Below, one piece after another: positions 1 to 7,721 of a DNA stretch of 14,650 bases. A program made the translations under genes and the position numbers. The notes beneath the pieces are model-generated. The model saw only the letters and a list, made by a program, of their open reading frames with translations, was not told where the DNA came from and made no database searches. This stretch comes from Candidatus Eiseniibacteriota bacterium (GTDB lineage Bacteria > JAFGKV01). The stretch is taken from contig JALOPK010000044.1 of NCBI GenBank assembly GCA_025453925.1, positions 1-14,650 on the forward strand, given 5' to 3'. Every line of letters begins with the position of its first letter. Position 1 is the first letter of the stretch.

Positions 1-23
1 AAAGTCCACATGTATGATCTGTC

Positions 24-914
24 CTATATGCTCCCCTGATCCTCGGCATCGCCAGAGACTCCCTTGCCCGCCCTCTGTCCTCTCCGGAAACCCCAGAGAT
101 GCGCGACGTCCATCTCCTCCGGCGAGTCACCCCCGTGGGTTCCCCTTCCTGTGACGGGATCGATGCAGGCGCCATGATCGGGGGTGAAGACAACGACATG
201 GTGGTGACGCCTCCAGACCTTGCCTGCCATGGCGGCCAGATCGCGGAATGCGGCGACGTGGCGCTCGGCCGCGCGGAGGGCACGGGGACTGAAAGGCGTG
301 GTCTCGTGGAGTGCGTCGTCGTACTCCTGGTGGTAGGCCACGATGAGATCGTGATGGTCAAGCTCCAGGAGTGAGAGCGTGGCCTCGGTGACCTCGGGAT
401 CATAGTCTTCCGAGAAGTAATCCATTGCCCGCTCACGGAAGATCAGGTCGATGCTGCTCCCCGCGACGGCAACGATGGCGACCCGTCGCCCCGCACGGAG
501 GAGCGCATCGAACAGCGTGTCGCATCGGAGTACGGGCCGCTCCGGCCGGCGAATACCGTGTACCTCAGGAAGTGCCCCCGTGAACATGGAAGCAAAGCAC
601 ACGGGGGTCTTGGACGGGATCATCGAGCGCAGATGCACCTCGGTGGGCGCGATCGCGCGGATCTCCTCGAACAGATGGCCCATCGGCTGGAGGAGGTGAA
701 GACCAACCGCGTCGGGCGCATAGACCAGACAGCGATGGAGTGGCTCGTCTTGCAACGCGGTCCGCGCTTCCCTCACGATATCCGGGAGCGGCGACGCTTG
801 GCTGACCATGGGGGTCTCAACGCCGAATAGCGCCGATAGCGTCGGCGCCAGCGCCGCGATTGTATGGTTGTGGTGTTCCACTCCTCGTCCGGACGGACCG
901 ACCTCTGACGTCAT
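24..914 (-). CDS. Alkaline-phosphatase-superfamily hydrolase (296 aa)
   Basis: This is a probable soluble metal-dependent phosphoesterase; the substrate is unknown. Visible superfamily landmarks are an early Asp in APDAVG (D68), a KTPVCFASMFTG segment around residues 102-113 whose Thr/Ser could be the nucleophile, an acidic/His patch YDDALHE (D199, D200, H203), the metal-binding FTPDHG (D246, H247), and a final His in GTHGG (H260). This fits a short phosphodiesterase/phosphopentomutase-like fold without signal peptide or membrane segment. I chose the ATG at 914 because GGGGGAG lies about 7 bases upstream; an in-frame ATG at 977 would add 21 residues without better support. The gene stands alone on the minus strand, with a 530-base gap behind it and its stop 23 bases from the window edge, so any operon partner to the left is unseen. 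The superfamily is fairly secure, the exact activity is not. Confidence 0.85.
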   Translation of the reverse strand: MTSEVGPSGRGVEHHNHTIAALAPTLSALFGVETPMVSQASPLPDIVREARTALQDEPLHRCLVYAPDAVGLHLLQPMGHLFEEIRAIAPTEVHLRSMIPSKTPVCFASMFTGALPEVHGIRRPERPVLRCDTLFDALLRAGRRVAIVAVAGSSIDLIFRERAMDYFSEDYDPEVTEATLSLLELDHHDLIVAYHQEYDDALHETTPFSPRALRAAERHVAAFRDLAAMAGKVWRRHHHVVVFTPDHGACIDPVTGRGTHGGDSPEEMDVAHLWGFRRGQRAGKGVSGDAEDQGSI

Positions 915-1444
915 CGGATACTCCCCCGATGCGACGGACCACGCCGGCATCGTCGAGGAAAAGCCGTGACGGCGCACGCGGCATCAGGCACTCGCACCAT
1001 CCACTCCATTCGGGATCTCCGTTACTTCATGCCGAACACGCCACTCATTTGGCGGGAGCGAGCCATGCGTGTCAATGCCCGTGATCCGGCGTTCAGGACC
1101 GGAGCGTGGGCTCGACACGTCGAGATTGCCGCCACTGAGTAGCCCAGCAACGCCCTCCCCACGCCGCGCCGGTCACTCTGGTCAAGATCCGAACGGCTCA
1201 GGCAAGAACACATCGCATCGGAAGGACTCGCCTCGGGCCCCGGCCAACCGGACCAGTCACGCGGGCCGGTCTGCGGGAGGTGGGACGCACCTCAGGCCCT
1301 GAGACTTCCGCGCGCCCCTGACGAGACACCCATTCTCATATACATTGATCCGGCAGTAGCACGCGCTCCGTCCAGTGTCCCCATGCGGGGAAGACGCCCT
1401 TCGGCTGGACCTGGTGGCAAGGATGATGCCGGGAGAGGGTTCCG
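915..1444. other. Intergenic region without supported gene
   Basis: These 530 bases separate the divergent phosphatase and nucleotidyltransferase genes. Short open frames exist on both strands, such as one of 63 codons at 1022-1213 minus, but none has family-like composition with a ribosome-binding site. I see no tRNA, CRISPR or mobile-element end. A weak sigma-70-like match to the plus strand is CTGACG at 1318-1323 and TATACA at 1339-1344 with a short 15-base gap. It could serve the nucleotidyltransferase pair but is not convincing. Confidence 0.5.
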
Positions 1445-1954
1445 ATGCACATGAGTAGCGTCGAGATGGTCGCTGATGCCTTGAACCGTGCGAATGTTCG
1501 GTATCTCGTCGTCGGCGGATTGGCGGTGGTTGCGCATGGGTACGTGCGGTTCACTGCCGACATCGACATCGTCCTCGATCTGGAGCCGTCGAACGTCGAA
1601 TCCGCGATGGCGGCCTTGACCGCGCTTGGCTACCGGCCACGCGCCCCTGTGGTTTTGGCAGAGTTCGCCGATCCTGTCAAGCGAGCATCGTGGGTTCAGG
1701 ACAAGGGCCTGCGGGTCTTCTCGCTGTGGAGTGCGGAACACCAGGCGACCGAGATTGACATCTTTGTCGAAGAGCCCTTCGACTTCGACGAGGCGTACCG
1801 CAGGGCGAGAATGGTTGAGATCTTGCCCACCCTTGCCCTGCCGGTTGCGGCTATCGACGATCTTCTTGCTCTCAAGCGCGCCGCCGGCCGACCGGTCGAC
1901 CTCGAGGACGTGAGAGCTCTGGAAGCTCTCAGGACTGACCGTGGAGAAGACTGA
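1445..1954 (+). CDS. MNT/AbiEii-like nucleotidyltransferase (DUF6036-type), 169 aa
   Basis: This is a small nucleotidyltransferase of the type found in two-gene toxin-antitoxin-like modules. The polymerase-beta-like signature is complete: VVGG at 22-25, then DIDIV with two catalytic carboxylates (D39, D41), and a third carboxylate strand EIDIF (D105). The C-terminal part (LPVAAIDDLLALKRAAGRP, residues 132-150) matches the 'DLLALK-AAGR-DLEDV' ending common to this family. The ATG at 1445 is preceded by GGGAGAGG; an ATG two codons later is a close alternative. Its end overlaps the next gene by 14 bases, so the two are probably translated together. By family analogy it may transfer nucleotides to a protein or tRNA target, but whether it acts as toxin, antitoxin or a housekeeping enzyme cannot be read from sequence. 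Confidence 0.88.
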   Translation: MHMSSVEMVADALNRANVRYLVVGGLAVVAHGYVRFTADIDIVLDLEPSNVESAMAALTALGYRPRAPVVLAEFADPVKRASWVQDKGLRVFSLWSAEHQATEIDIFVEEPFDFDEAYRRARMVEILPTLALPVAAIDDLLALKRAAGRPVDLEDVRALEALRTDRGED

Positions 1955-2141
1955 TCCCCTGCCTGAGAGTGAACACGAGTGGGAGCATGGCTTCGAGGGC
2001 CATGCAAAGGCCCAGCGCCTTCGGATGGCAGCCCTTCCTTTTCCGCAGAAGTTGGCATGGCTGGAGGAGATGGACAGACTGCTGCGGCGTTCAGGGCTCG
2101 GCTCGCTGGCGGGAGCACCTCCCTCCTCTGACCAGGAGTGA
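1941..2141 (+). CDS. Small partner protein of the nucleotidyltransferase (66 aa)
   Basis: This small soluble acidic/basic protein starts with GTG inside the end of the nucleotidyltransferase gene (14-base overlap) and has AGGA about 10 bases upstream. Its middle (LPFPQKLAWLEEMDRLLRR, residues 33-51) looks like one amphipathic helix, and I recall similar 'P-x-EKLAWLEE' short proteins next to this nucleotidyltransferase family. The N-terminal third is rich in Glu and His. No catalytic motif is visible. The tight overlap and recurrent pairing suggest that it binds or controls the enzyme, in the manner of a toxin-antitoxin pair. It converges with the hflK gene ending at 2165, leaving only 23 bases between them and no clear terminator. 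Confidence 0.72.
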   Translation: MEKTDPLPESEHEWEHGFEGHAKAQRLRMAALPFPQKLAWLEEMDRLLRRSGLGSLAGAPPSSDQE

Positions 2142-2164
2142 CATCCGGTCAGGTACGTGCAGCT

Positions 2165-3136
2165 CTACTTGGCCGTGCCGGGCGTGACGATGCGCACCAG
2201 ACCCTGGGTGCCGGGTTGGGCCACGACGGTTTTGCGCTGCACTCCCGGCAGTGTCTCGTTGAGGAACTCCAGATGGAGCCTCCGCCTCGTGACCGCGGGC
2301 GCGCGCGCGTACTCGGTGTGAATGCTGACAAAGCGGGCCGCATCCCCCTGGGCCTTGGTGACCACGCGTTGCTCGTATGCTTCGGCATCGCGAACCAACC
2401 GGTCCGCGTCAGCCTTGGCGCGGGGCATCTTCTCGTTCTGATACGAAAGCGCGTTGTTGATCACCTTCTCTTTGTCGATCATGGCGTTGATCACATCATT
2501 GAAGTACTCCTGCACCTGCTCCGGAGGGCGAACCTCCTGTAGCTCGACGAACGACACGTCCAGGCCGGTCTCCATCTCATCAAGTCTCCGCTGGAGCTCC
2601 TGTTTCACTTCGATCTGGATGCCTGACTTACCCACGGTGAGGACATCGTCGATGGTGAGGTGCGACAGGCTGTGGATCAGCGTCGTGCACGCGAGGCTAC
2701 GGAGCGTTCGTTCGGCGTCCTTCAACGAGAAGAGATAGCGGGCGGGGTCGCTGATGGAGTATTGGAGCACGCAGTTCACCGTCACGATGTTGTTGTCACC
2801 CGTGATCAAGTATGACGAGAGCCCCGTCATCTGGCGGAACGCGGCCGCAAGCTCTCCTTTCTCATAGAAATCGTCTATCGTGATGCGCTTGACCTGCCTG
2901 ACGGGAACGTGGATCACCCGATCCACGGGCCACGGCAGTGCGTAGTGGATCCCGGCGGGCACCGCACTGTCGATGACCTTGCCGAATCGCAGCAGCACGC
3001 CGACGTGGCTCGAATCGACGGAGTAGATGCCGGAGGCGCAATAGGCAACGACCACGGCGCCCACGAGCCAGACTGCGAACGCGCCCGTTTTTCGCGCCGA
3101 ACCACGGAGGTCGGAATCGTAGCCGGCTGCGGTCAT
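2165..3136 (-). CDS. hflK: HflK-type SPFH membrane protein (323 aa)
   Basis: This is a prohibitin-like (SPFH/Band 7) protein anchored in the inner membrane with its bulk in the periplasm. HflK and HflC form a cage around the FtsH protease and modulate its access to membrane substrates. One membrane span lies at about residues 17-38, followed directly by the SPFH start (SSHVGVLLRFGKV, 42-54, and GIHYALPWPVDRV, 62-74). The segment ITGDNNIVTVNCVLQYSISDP is the HflK type rather than HflC. An Ala/Glu/Lys-rich helical region from about 225 to 280 should form the coiled-coil wall. The start ATG overlaps the end of hflC by 4 bases (ATGA). It is the last gene of the three-gene SPFH operon and the second HflK in it. 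The family is certain; the exact partner arrangement is inferred. Confidence 0.9.
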   Translation of the reverse strand: MTAAGYDSDLRGSARKTGAFAVWLVGAVVVAYCASGIYSVDSSHVGVLLRFGKVIDSAVPAGIHYALPWPVDRVIHVPVRQVKRITIDDFYEKGELAAAFRQMTGLSSYLITGDNNIVTVNCVLQYSISDPARYLFSLKDAERTLRSLACTTLIHSLSHLTIDDVLTVGKSGIQIEVKQELQRRLDEMETGLDVSFVELQEVRPPEQVQEYFNDVINAMIDKEKVINNALSYQNEKMPRAKADADRLVRDAEAYEQRVVTKAQGDAARFVSIHTEYARAPAVTRRRLHLEFLNETLPGVQRKTVVAQPGTQGLVRIVTPGTAK

Positions 3137-4029
3137 TGTGAGTTCTGCCCCGATCGAGGACTGCTTGTTCCGAGATAGCGGAAGAGCTCCGAGTCGGTCG
3201 AGAGGATGAGCGTGGACTTCTCCTTGAGTGCGGCCCTGTACAGGTCGAGGGACTTCAGGAAGTCGAAGAACTCGGCATCTCGGCCATAGGCTTGGGCATA
3301 GATCCGCGTGGCCTCCTGATCACCGTGCCCTTTCAGTATCTCCGCCTGCTTGTATGCCTCCGCGAGAATCTGCGACACATCCTTGTCGGTGGCCGCCTCG
3401 ATTCTTGCGGCGGCTTCGGTGCCTTCAGCTCGGTACTTACGCGCTTCCTTCTCCCGCTCCGCACGCATGCGGTTGTACACGGCATCCGCCACGATCGACG
3501 GGTAGCTCAAGCGTCGAAGCCCGACGCGAATTGTCTCGATGCCGTACTTGTCTCTTGCCTGCGGCGCCGTGATGTTCAGGACTCGGCGTTCCAGTTCTTC
3601 CAGTTTCACCGAGTCGGGATCTGCATTGATGATGTCGTCCAGGGTGTAGTCGGCCAGCGATGAACCCAGCGCCGAGACCACCATGTCGCCCAGCTTCTGC
3701 CGGGCAACCTCTGCCCGGGCCAGCGATCGGAAGAAGAGAAGTGGATCATCAACGCGCCACGCGATGAAGGTGGTGACGATGACGGGGTTCTTGTCTCCCA
3801 GCAGCAGCTGGATCGGTTGGCCATTGAAGACTTCGATCCGTGCATCCATCCGGTTGACGCGCTGCAGGAAGCCGGGAAGCTTCCACCGGAGCCCCGGCTC
3901 TGTGATGGTGGCAACGGGCTTGCCGAACTGCGTGACGATGGCCGCCTCTCCCGCAGAAATCGTGAACATGGAGAAGCGCACGACCATCGCGCAGACGAGT
4001 GCGACCAGACCGATTCGAAGCAGTTTCAT
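3133..4029 (-). CDS. hflC: HflC, FtsH protease modulator (298 aa)
   Basis: This is the HflC subunit of the HflKC-type inner-membrane complex. The N-terminal span (about residues 4-24) is followed by the SPFH entry SAGEAAIVTQFGKPV and GLRWKLPGFLQRV. The middle shows HflC-like features: LLGDKNPVIVTTFIAWRVDDPLLFF, then YGIETIRVGLRRLSYP and a charged helix RMRAEREKEARKYRAEGTEAA leading to GHGDQEATRIYAQAYGRDAEFFDFLKSLDLY, a signature stretch of HflC proteins. Length is close to the usual family length. It overlaps the gene on each side by 4 bases, which argues for coupled translation and defined stoichiometry. FtsH itself is not encoded in the window. Confidence 0.93.
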   Translation of the reverse strand: MKLLRIGLVALVCAMVVRFSMFTISAGEAAIVTQFGKPVATITEPGLRWKLPGFLQRVNRMDARIEVFNGQPIQLLLGDKNPVIVTTFIAWRVDDPLLFFRSLARAEVARQKLGDMVVSALGSSLADYTLDDIINADPDSVKLEELERRVLNITAPQARDKYGIETIRVGLRRLSYPSIVADAVYNRMRAEREKEARKYRAEGTEAAARIEAATDKDVSQILAEAYKQAEILKGHGDQEATRIYAQAYGRDAEFFDFLKSLDLYRAALKEKSTLILSTDSELFRYLGTSSPRSGQNSQ

Positions 4030-5843
4030 TCCCCAACCTCCCCCTGGAATCGTTGCGGCGGCGGTGTGAGCGGCGCCGCAATCAGCGCCTGCGGCGAAAG
4101 AAGCGGCGTGTCGAGCAAGAGTGTCGGCGTACGCGCCTTCGGGTCGACCAGAACCAGGTTCACGGCCGCGAGGACCTCGGCGAGCGCATCGAGATAGAGA
4201 CGTTTCAATGTGACCCTGCGAGCGGCTGAATCCCCGACTCGCCTGGCCAGGAACCGCTCTGCATCACCGTGTGCGCGGGCGACTCGCTCCGTCGCATAGG
4301 CACTCGCCTGCTCCACCGAACGCACGGCCTCACCCCGCCGTTCGGGTATCACCTGGTTCTGGTACCCATGGGCTTCGTTGATCATCCGTTCCTTCTCCTG
4401 ACGGGCTGCGATCACCTGCTCGAAGGCGTCAGCGATGAAGATGGGTGGATGGATGTCCCGGAAGTAGACCCCTACGACCTCAACGCCGGTGTGCAGGGAG
4501 TCCATTTCCGACTGCGTCATCTGCCGGATCTGCGATTCCAGCAGCCCACGTTCCTCGCCCACGATGGCTTCGAACTCGCGGCTGGCGAGAAGGCGGCTTA
4601 TGACGCTGTGGGCGATGCTGTCCAGCAGCTCTTCGGGCTGCGCGTGACGCATGAGATAGTGATACGCATCGGAGATCCGGTAGTGGAGGACGACATAGGG
4701 GAAGAAGAAGCTGTTGTCACCCGACAGGAATGGCTCTTCGGTACCATGGGCCTGCGTCCACAGCAGGGCGAAAGTAGCCTCGTCGGTCGTATTCCCAAGG
4801 TTCACATGCCGGATCCGGTAGGTGTCGATCTTGACCGGACGGTCAATGGGCCAGGGGAGCTTCATGTGCAGGCCGGACAGGACGGGGTGACCATCATGGA
4901 GCGGTCGTCCCAGCCGAACCAGAATCGCTTGCTCCGACGGCCCGACCGTGTAAAGGGCGGTGGAGAGGTATGCAATAACCGCGAGCACGATCAGAGGGCC
5001 GCGCACTGCCACTGCGAGCCGGCGTCCGGTCCTTATGCGGTTCACGACCTGCCATCCCGTGACCGACTCCAACCAACCCGCCGCGCGGCGGAGGTTCTCC
5101 CTTCGGAGCGCAGAGCCCACCAACGGCGCCAGCCGCATGTGCGCGACCGTGTGCGGATCGCCGCGGACGCGAGCGGTTGCCGTCGCGATCAGGGTCTCCA
5201 AGCCGAAGGAGAGGACGAACAGCGAAATCAGCACGGCCACCGGTCGATCCACGTCGACGCCGAGGGCATAGAGCAGCATGGCAACGCCCGTGAGGAGCGC
5301 GCCGATCATGTCCGCCTTGGAGTGCATCCCATCGGAGATGAGGCCGACTGACCCTTCCCGAGTGCCCACGGATGTCTCGAAGCGGTACACGAAGTAGGAG
5401 CCGATCGCGAAGACGAAGAAGACGATGCCCGACAACATGGGCCGCTGGATTCCCGTCTTTGGAAGCACGGCCACCTTCTGCACCACGCCGATGGCGACTG
5501 CCACAAGCAACAGCCCTATGCCGAATGCCACGTAGTGCTCCAGGCTCGTCTGTCGAAGGAATCCTCTCACCGAGTCACGCCATGTGGGCGTCTTCGCTTC
5601 AGACGTCTCCCCCTCGAACTGAACCCCCTCGATGGGCGGTCGATCCGTCACGCGCCGCTGTTCCGCGGGGTGCGTGCTCACCGAGAGCAGTACGAGGAGG
5701 GAGGTGCCCACGTCCGAGACCGAATGCCATGCCTCCGCCAGAATCGCCAGGCTCCCGGTGATGGCAAACATGCCGAACTTCAGGAGGGCCAGAAGAAGAT
5801 TGAGCCCCGTGGAGAGAAGGCCGGTTCTGACCTTTATGTCCAT
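4026..5843 (-). CDS. Fusion: CDF cation-transporter membrane domain + HflK-like SPFH protein (605 aa)
   Basis: This is one uninterrupted reading frame with two recognisable halves. Residues 1-220 look like the six-helix membrane domain of a cation diffusion facilitator, with spans near 8-28, 34-54, 103-121, 137-154, 167-195 and 201-220. Both HxxxD metal sites are intact: H40/D44 in helix 2 (AEAWHSVSD) and H174/D178 in helix 5 (SDGMHSKAD). The usual cytosolic CDF C-terminal domain is missing. A basic linker (about 222-280) leads instead to another span (281-298) and an HflK-like SPFH domain (VGPSEQAILVRLGRP, then GLHMKLPWPIDRPVKID) with a long helical region to about 550. Typical HflK is about 320-420 aa. 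The start has GGTGGAG about 9 bases upstream, and the end overlaps hflC by ATGA. A membrane metal-ion transporter tethered to the FtsH-modulating cage is inferred. Frame and domains are clear; function is not. Confidence 0.85.
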   Translation of the reverse strand: MDIKVRTGLLSTGLNLLLALLKFGMFAITGSLAILAEAWHSVSDVGTSLLVLLSVSTHPAEQRRVTDRPPIEGVQFEGETSEAKTPTWRDSVRGFLRQTSLEHYVAFGIGLLLVAVAIGVVQKVAVLPKTGIQRPMLSGIVFFVFAIGSYFVYRFETSVGTREGSVGLISDGMHSKADMIGALLTGVAMLLYALGVDVDRPVAVLISLFVLSFGLETLIATATARVRGDPHTVAHMRLAPLVGSALRRENLRRAAGWLESVTGWQVVNRIRTGRRLAVAVRGPLIVLAVIAYLSTALYTVGPSEQAILVRLGRPLHDGHPVLSGLHMKLPWPIDRPVKIDTYRIRHVNLGNTTDEATFALLWTQAHGTEEPFLSGDNSFFFPYVVLHYRISDAYHYLMRHAQPEELLDSIAHSVISRLLASREFEAIVGEERGLLESQIRQMTQSEMDSLHTGVEVVGVYFRDIHPPIFIADAFEQVIAARQEKERMINEAHGYQNQVIPERRGEAVRSVEQASAYATERVARAHGDAERFLARRVGDSAARRVTLKRLYLDALAEVLAAVNLVLVDPKARTPTLLLDTPLLSPQALIAAPLTPPPQRFQGEVGE

Positions 5844-5958
5844 GCTCTACGACTCCACCGAGGCGCGGGGCGGATCGATACCCACTCCTCGGGATTGAGG
5901 CGCTACTATTGTCACCCAACCATGGTCCGACACACTACTTTTAGACTGAAGATAACCA

Positions 5959-5977
5959 GAGGCGGGGAGGCCGCCTC
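5959..5977 (-). terminator. Hairpin between the cofactor cluster and the SPFH operon
   Basis: A perfect 7-bp stem (GAGGCGG / CCGCCTC) with a 5-base loop lies in the 206-base gap between the last NifX-like gene and the CDF-HflK gene. Read on the minus strand it is followed by TGGTTATCTTC, which is only moderately T-rich. It could end or attenuate transcription from the cluster. It could equally be chance in GC-rich DNA. Confidence 0.25.
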
Positions 5978-6049
5978 AATTCTCAACCAAGTATGGCACA
6001 CCCTCCCACACACGGCCGCTGAGGGGGCCATGCAGTTCGCGTATACTCC

Positions 6050-6388
6050 TCAATGATCGCACAGGTTGTCACCGGTCTTCAACGCGCCGGCGAGGTAGTC
6101 AGTCACCAGGCGTTCCGGCGTCTCACAGGGGGCGCCGATCTCGACTTTGATCCCGTGCTGGGCGAACAAGCCTTGCGCGCGCCCGCCCATGCCGCCGGCG
6201 ATCACCACAGTGACGCCTCGTTCGGCCAGCCATGGCGGCAGCAGGCCCGGCTGATGGGGTGGCGCATCCAGATCCGTTCGTTTCTGGATTGCCTTGGTGG
6301 CCGCGTCGGCATCGATGAGCGCGAATTGCGCGCAGTGGCCGAAATGGACGCAGAGTCTGCCGTCAGCTATGGGGATGGCGATTCGCAT
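6050..6388 (-). CDS. NifX/NafY-like cofactor-binding protein, ORP-type (112 aa)
   Basis: This is a single-domain member of the dinitrogenase iron-molybdenum-cofactor family (PF02579-type). These small proteins hold metal-sulfur clusters; the Desulfovibrio orange protein of this fold carries a Mo-Cu sulfide cluster. Supporting pattern: MRIAIPIADGRLCVHFGHC at the N-terminus, then VTVVIAGGMGGRAQGLFAQHGIKVEIGA (about 59-87), the usual central Gly-rich strand-turn of the fold. The ATG at 6388 has AAAGGAGA upstream and conserved N-terminal sequence; the frame is open far upstream but only in the shadow of the Mrp gene. It starts 26 bases before the Mrp stop, so the two are translationally coupled. 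In Desulfovibrio MrpORP the corresponding domains are fused, which supports a joint role. It is the last gene of the cluster. Confidence 0.9.
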   Translation of the reverse strand: MRIAIPIADGRLCVHFGHCAQFALIDADAATKAIQKRTDLDAPPHQPGLLPPWLAERGVTVVIAGGMGGRAQGLFAQHGIKVEIGAPCETPERLVTDYLAGALKTGDNLCDH

Positions 6389-7721
6389 CGTGGGTCTCCT
6401 TTTGTTTGTCTTCTGTGTCGCACGTCGCGTGCGAGGCTCCTGCCGCCACAAGGCGGCCGATTTCATCAACGGTTCGACGCAGGGAGAGCCCTGCCGCCGA
6501 GTCGGGATACGTTTCAATGATCGGCGAGCCGTCGTCCGAAGTCTCGGCGACCAGCGGATCAACTGGGATCGATCCCAGGTACCGAATCCGCATTTCTTCA
6601 GCGATCCGCTTTCCCGCGCCATCGCGCAAGATGGCAGTGGTCTTGCCGCAGTGCGGGCAGGCAAACGCACCCATGTTCTCGACGACGCCGAGGACGGGAA
6701 CACTCAGCTTCCGGCAGAAGGTGATGGACTTCCGCACGTCGATTTCCGCCACGCGCTGAGGGGTCGTGACGATGACGGCGCCATCGACCTTCCCCAGCAA
6801 CTGAAACACGGAGAGCGGCTCGTCCCCGGTACCGGGTGGGCAGTCGATCACCAGGAAATCGAGGTCACCCCATGCTCCGTCCTGGAGGAGTTGCCGGATG
6901 ACCCCCACCTTCATGGGACCCCGCCAGATCACCGCGTCGTCGGGGCTCTCCAGGAAGAACCCCAGAGAAAGCACCTTTACACCGTTCCGCTCCACCGGTA
7001 TCAGCTCGCCGTCGTGAGAATAGGGCTTCTGTCCCTCGAGGCCAAGCATCGTCGGCACGCTGGGGCCATGGAAGTCCACATCCAGCAGCCCGACCGTGCA
7101 CCCGTCTTGCGCGAGCCCCACCGCGAGGTTGACCGCCACGGTGCTCTTGCCGACGCCGCCCTTGCCGGAGAGGACCACGATCTTGTGCCGGATGCGGCAG
7201 AGACGTTGCTCGAGCTTCTGCCGTTGGGCGAACTCCTCCTCGGTCTCGTTCGGCCGTCGATTCTGGGCGGTACAACTGCGGTCGGTACATGAACCGCAGT
7301 GGGCTCCCTCGGAAGAGGAAGCGGGTTGGCGCCGCTGCGCCACCGCCTTGGCATAGTTCTCACATGCGGCCCGAAGGGTGGCGCTGGCCAGGGCCGCGCA
7401 GTGAACTACCTCAGTAGGGAGCCCTCCCAGGGCCTGCACGATATCATCCTGGCTGACGGACGCCGCGTCCTCCAGGCTTTTGCCTTCGGCCAGCGTGGTG
7501 GCGATGCTGCCGCACGCCAAAGACGGGGCGCACCCGTCGGTCGTGAACGAGGCCCGCTCAACGACCTCGTCCCGAACCATAACCCACATTTCCATGGTGT
7601 CACCGCACTCGCCGGTGATACGGGCATGGCCATTGGCAAGCGTGGGCTTGCCATAGTTCCTCGGCCGCTGCGCATGCTCGATCACCGTGGCCGAGACGTG
7701 GACGACCTCATCGTTCTCCAT
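6363..7721 (-). CDS. mrp: NifU/IscU-like scaffold fused to Mrp/NBP35 Fe-S carrier ATPase (452 aa)
   Basis: Residues 1-125 form an IscU/NifU-N-like scaffold with all three cluster cysteines in place: ECGD (C39 with D41), TDGC (C64) and HCAA (C108). A linker with three more cysteines (HCGSC and RSC: C142, C145, C150) leads to the Mrp/NBP35 ATPase: deviant Walker A SGKGGVGKS (185-193), LLDVDFHGPSVPTMLG, VIDCPPGTGDEPL, and the CPHC pair (C355, C358) that bridges the dimer's 4Fe-4S cluster. A scaffold builds clusters and Mrp carries them to apo-proteins, so one chain could do both. The ATG at 7721 follows GGAGAGG at about 6 bases; an upstream in-frame ATG at 7784 lies within the preceding gene. 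It overlaps the MinD/ferredoxin gene upstream by 14 bases and the ORP-type gene downstream by 26. Confidence 0.92.
   Translation of the reverse strand: MENDEVVHVSATVIEHAQRPRNYGKPTLANGHARITGECGDTMEMWVMVRDEVVERASFTTDGCAPSLACGSIATTLAEGKSLEDAASVSQDDIVQALGGLPTEVVHCAALASATLRAACENYAKAVAQRRQPASSSEGAHCGSCTDRSCTAQNRRPNETEEEFAQRQKLEQRLCRIRHKIVVLSGKGGVGKSTVAVNLAVGLAQDGCTVGLLDVDFHGPSVPTMLGLEGQKPYSHDGELIPVERNGVKVLSLGFFLESPDDAVIWRGPMKVGVIRQLLQDGAWGDLDFLVIDCPPGTGDEPLSVFQLLGKVDGAVIVTTPQRVAEIDVRKSITFCRKLSVPVLGVVENMGAFACPHCGKTTAILRDGAGKRIAEEMRIRYLGSIPVDPLVAETSDDGSPIIETYPDSAAGLSLRRTVDEIGRLVAAGASHATCDTEDKQKETHDANRHPHS

Noticed and set aside
1022-1213. 63-codon minus-strand frame in the left gap
   Set aside because: It has no ribosome-binding site, family-like sequence or neighbour support.
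4269-5351. Long plus-strand open frame (360 codons) opposite the CDF-HflK gene
   Set aside because: It is antisense to a gene with clear domains, typical of GC-rich codon bias, and shows no recognisable family.
5950-5979. Sigma-70-like match (TTGAGG, 18 bases, TTATCT) on the minus strand before the SPFH operon
   Set aside because: The match is weak and overlaps the hairpin; it is not enough to call a promoter.
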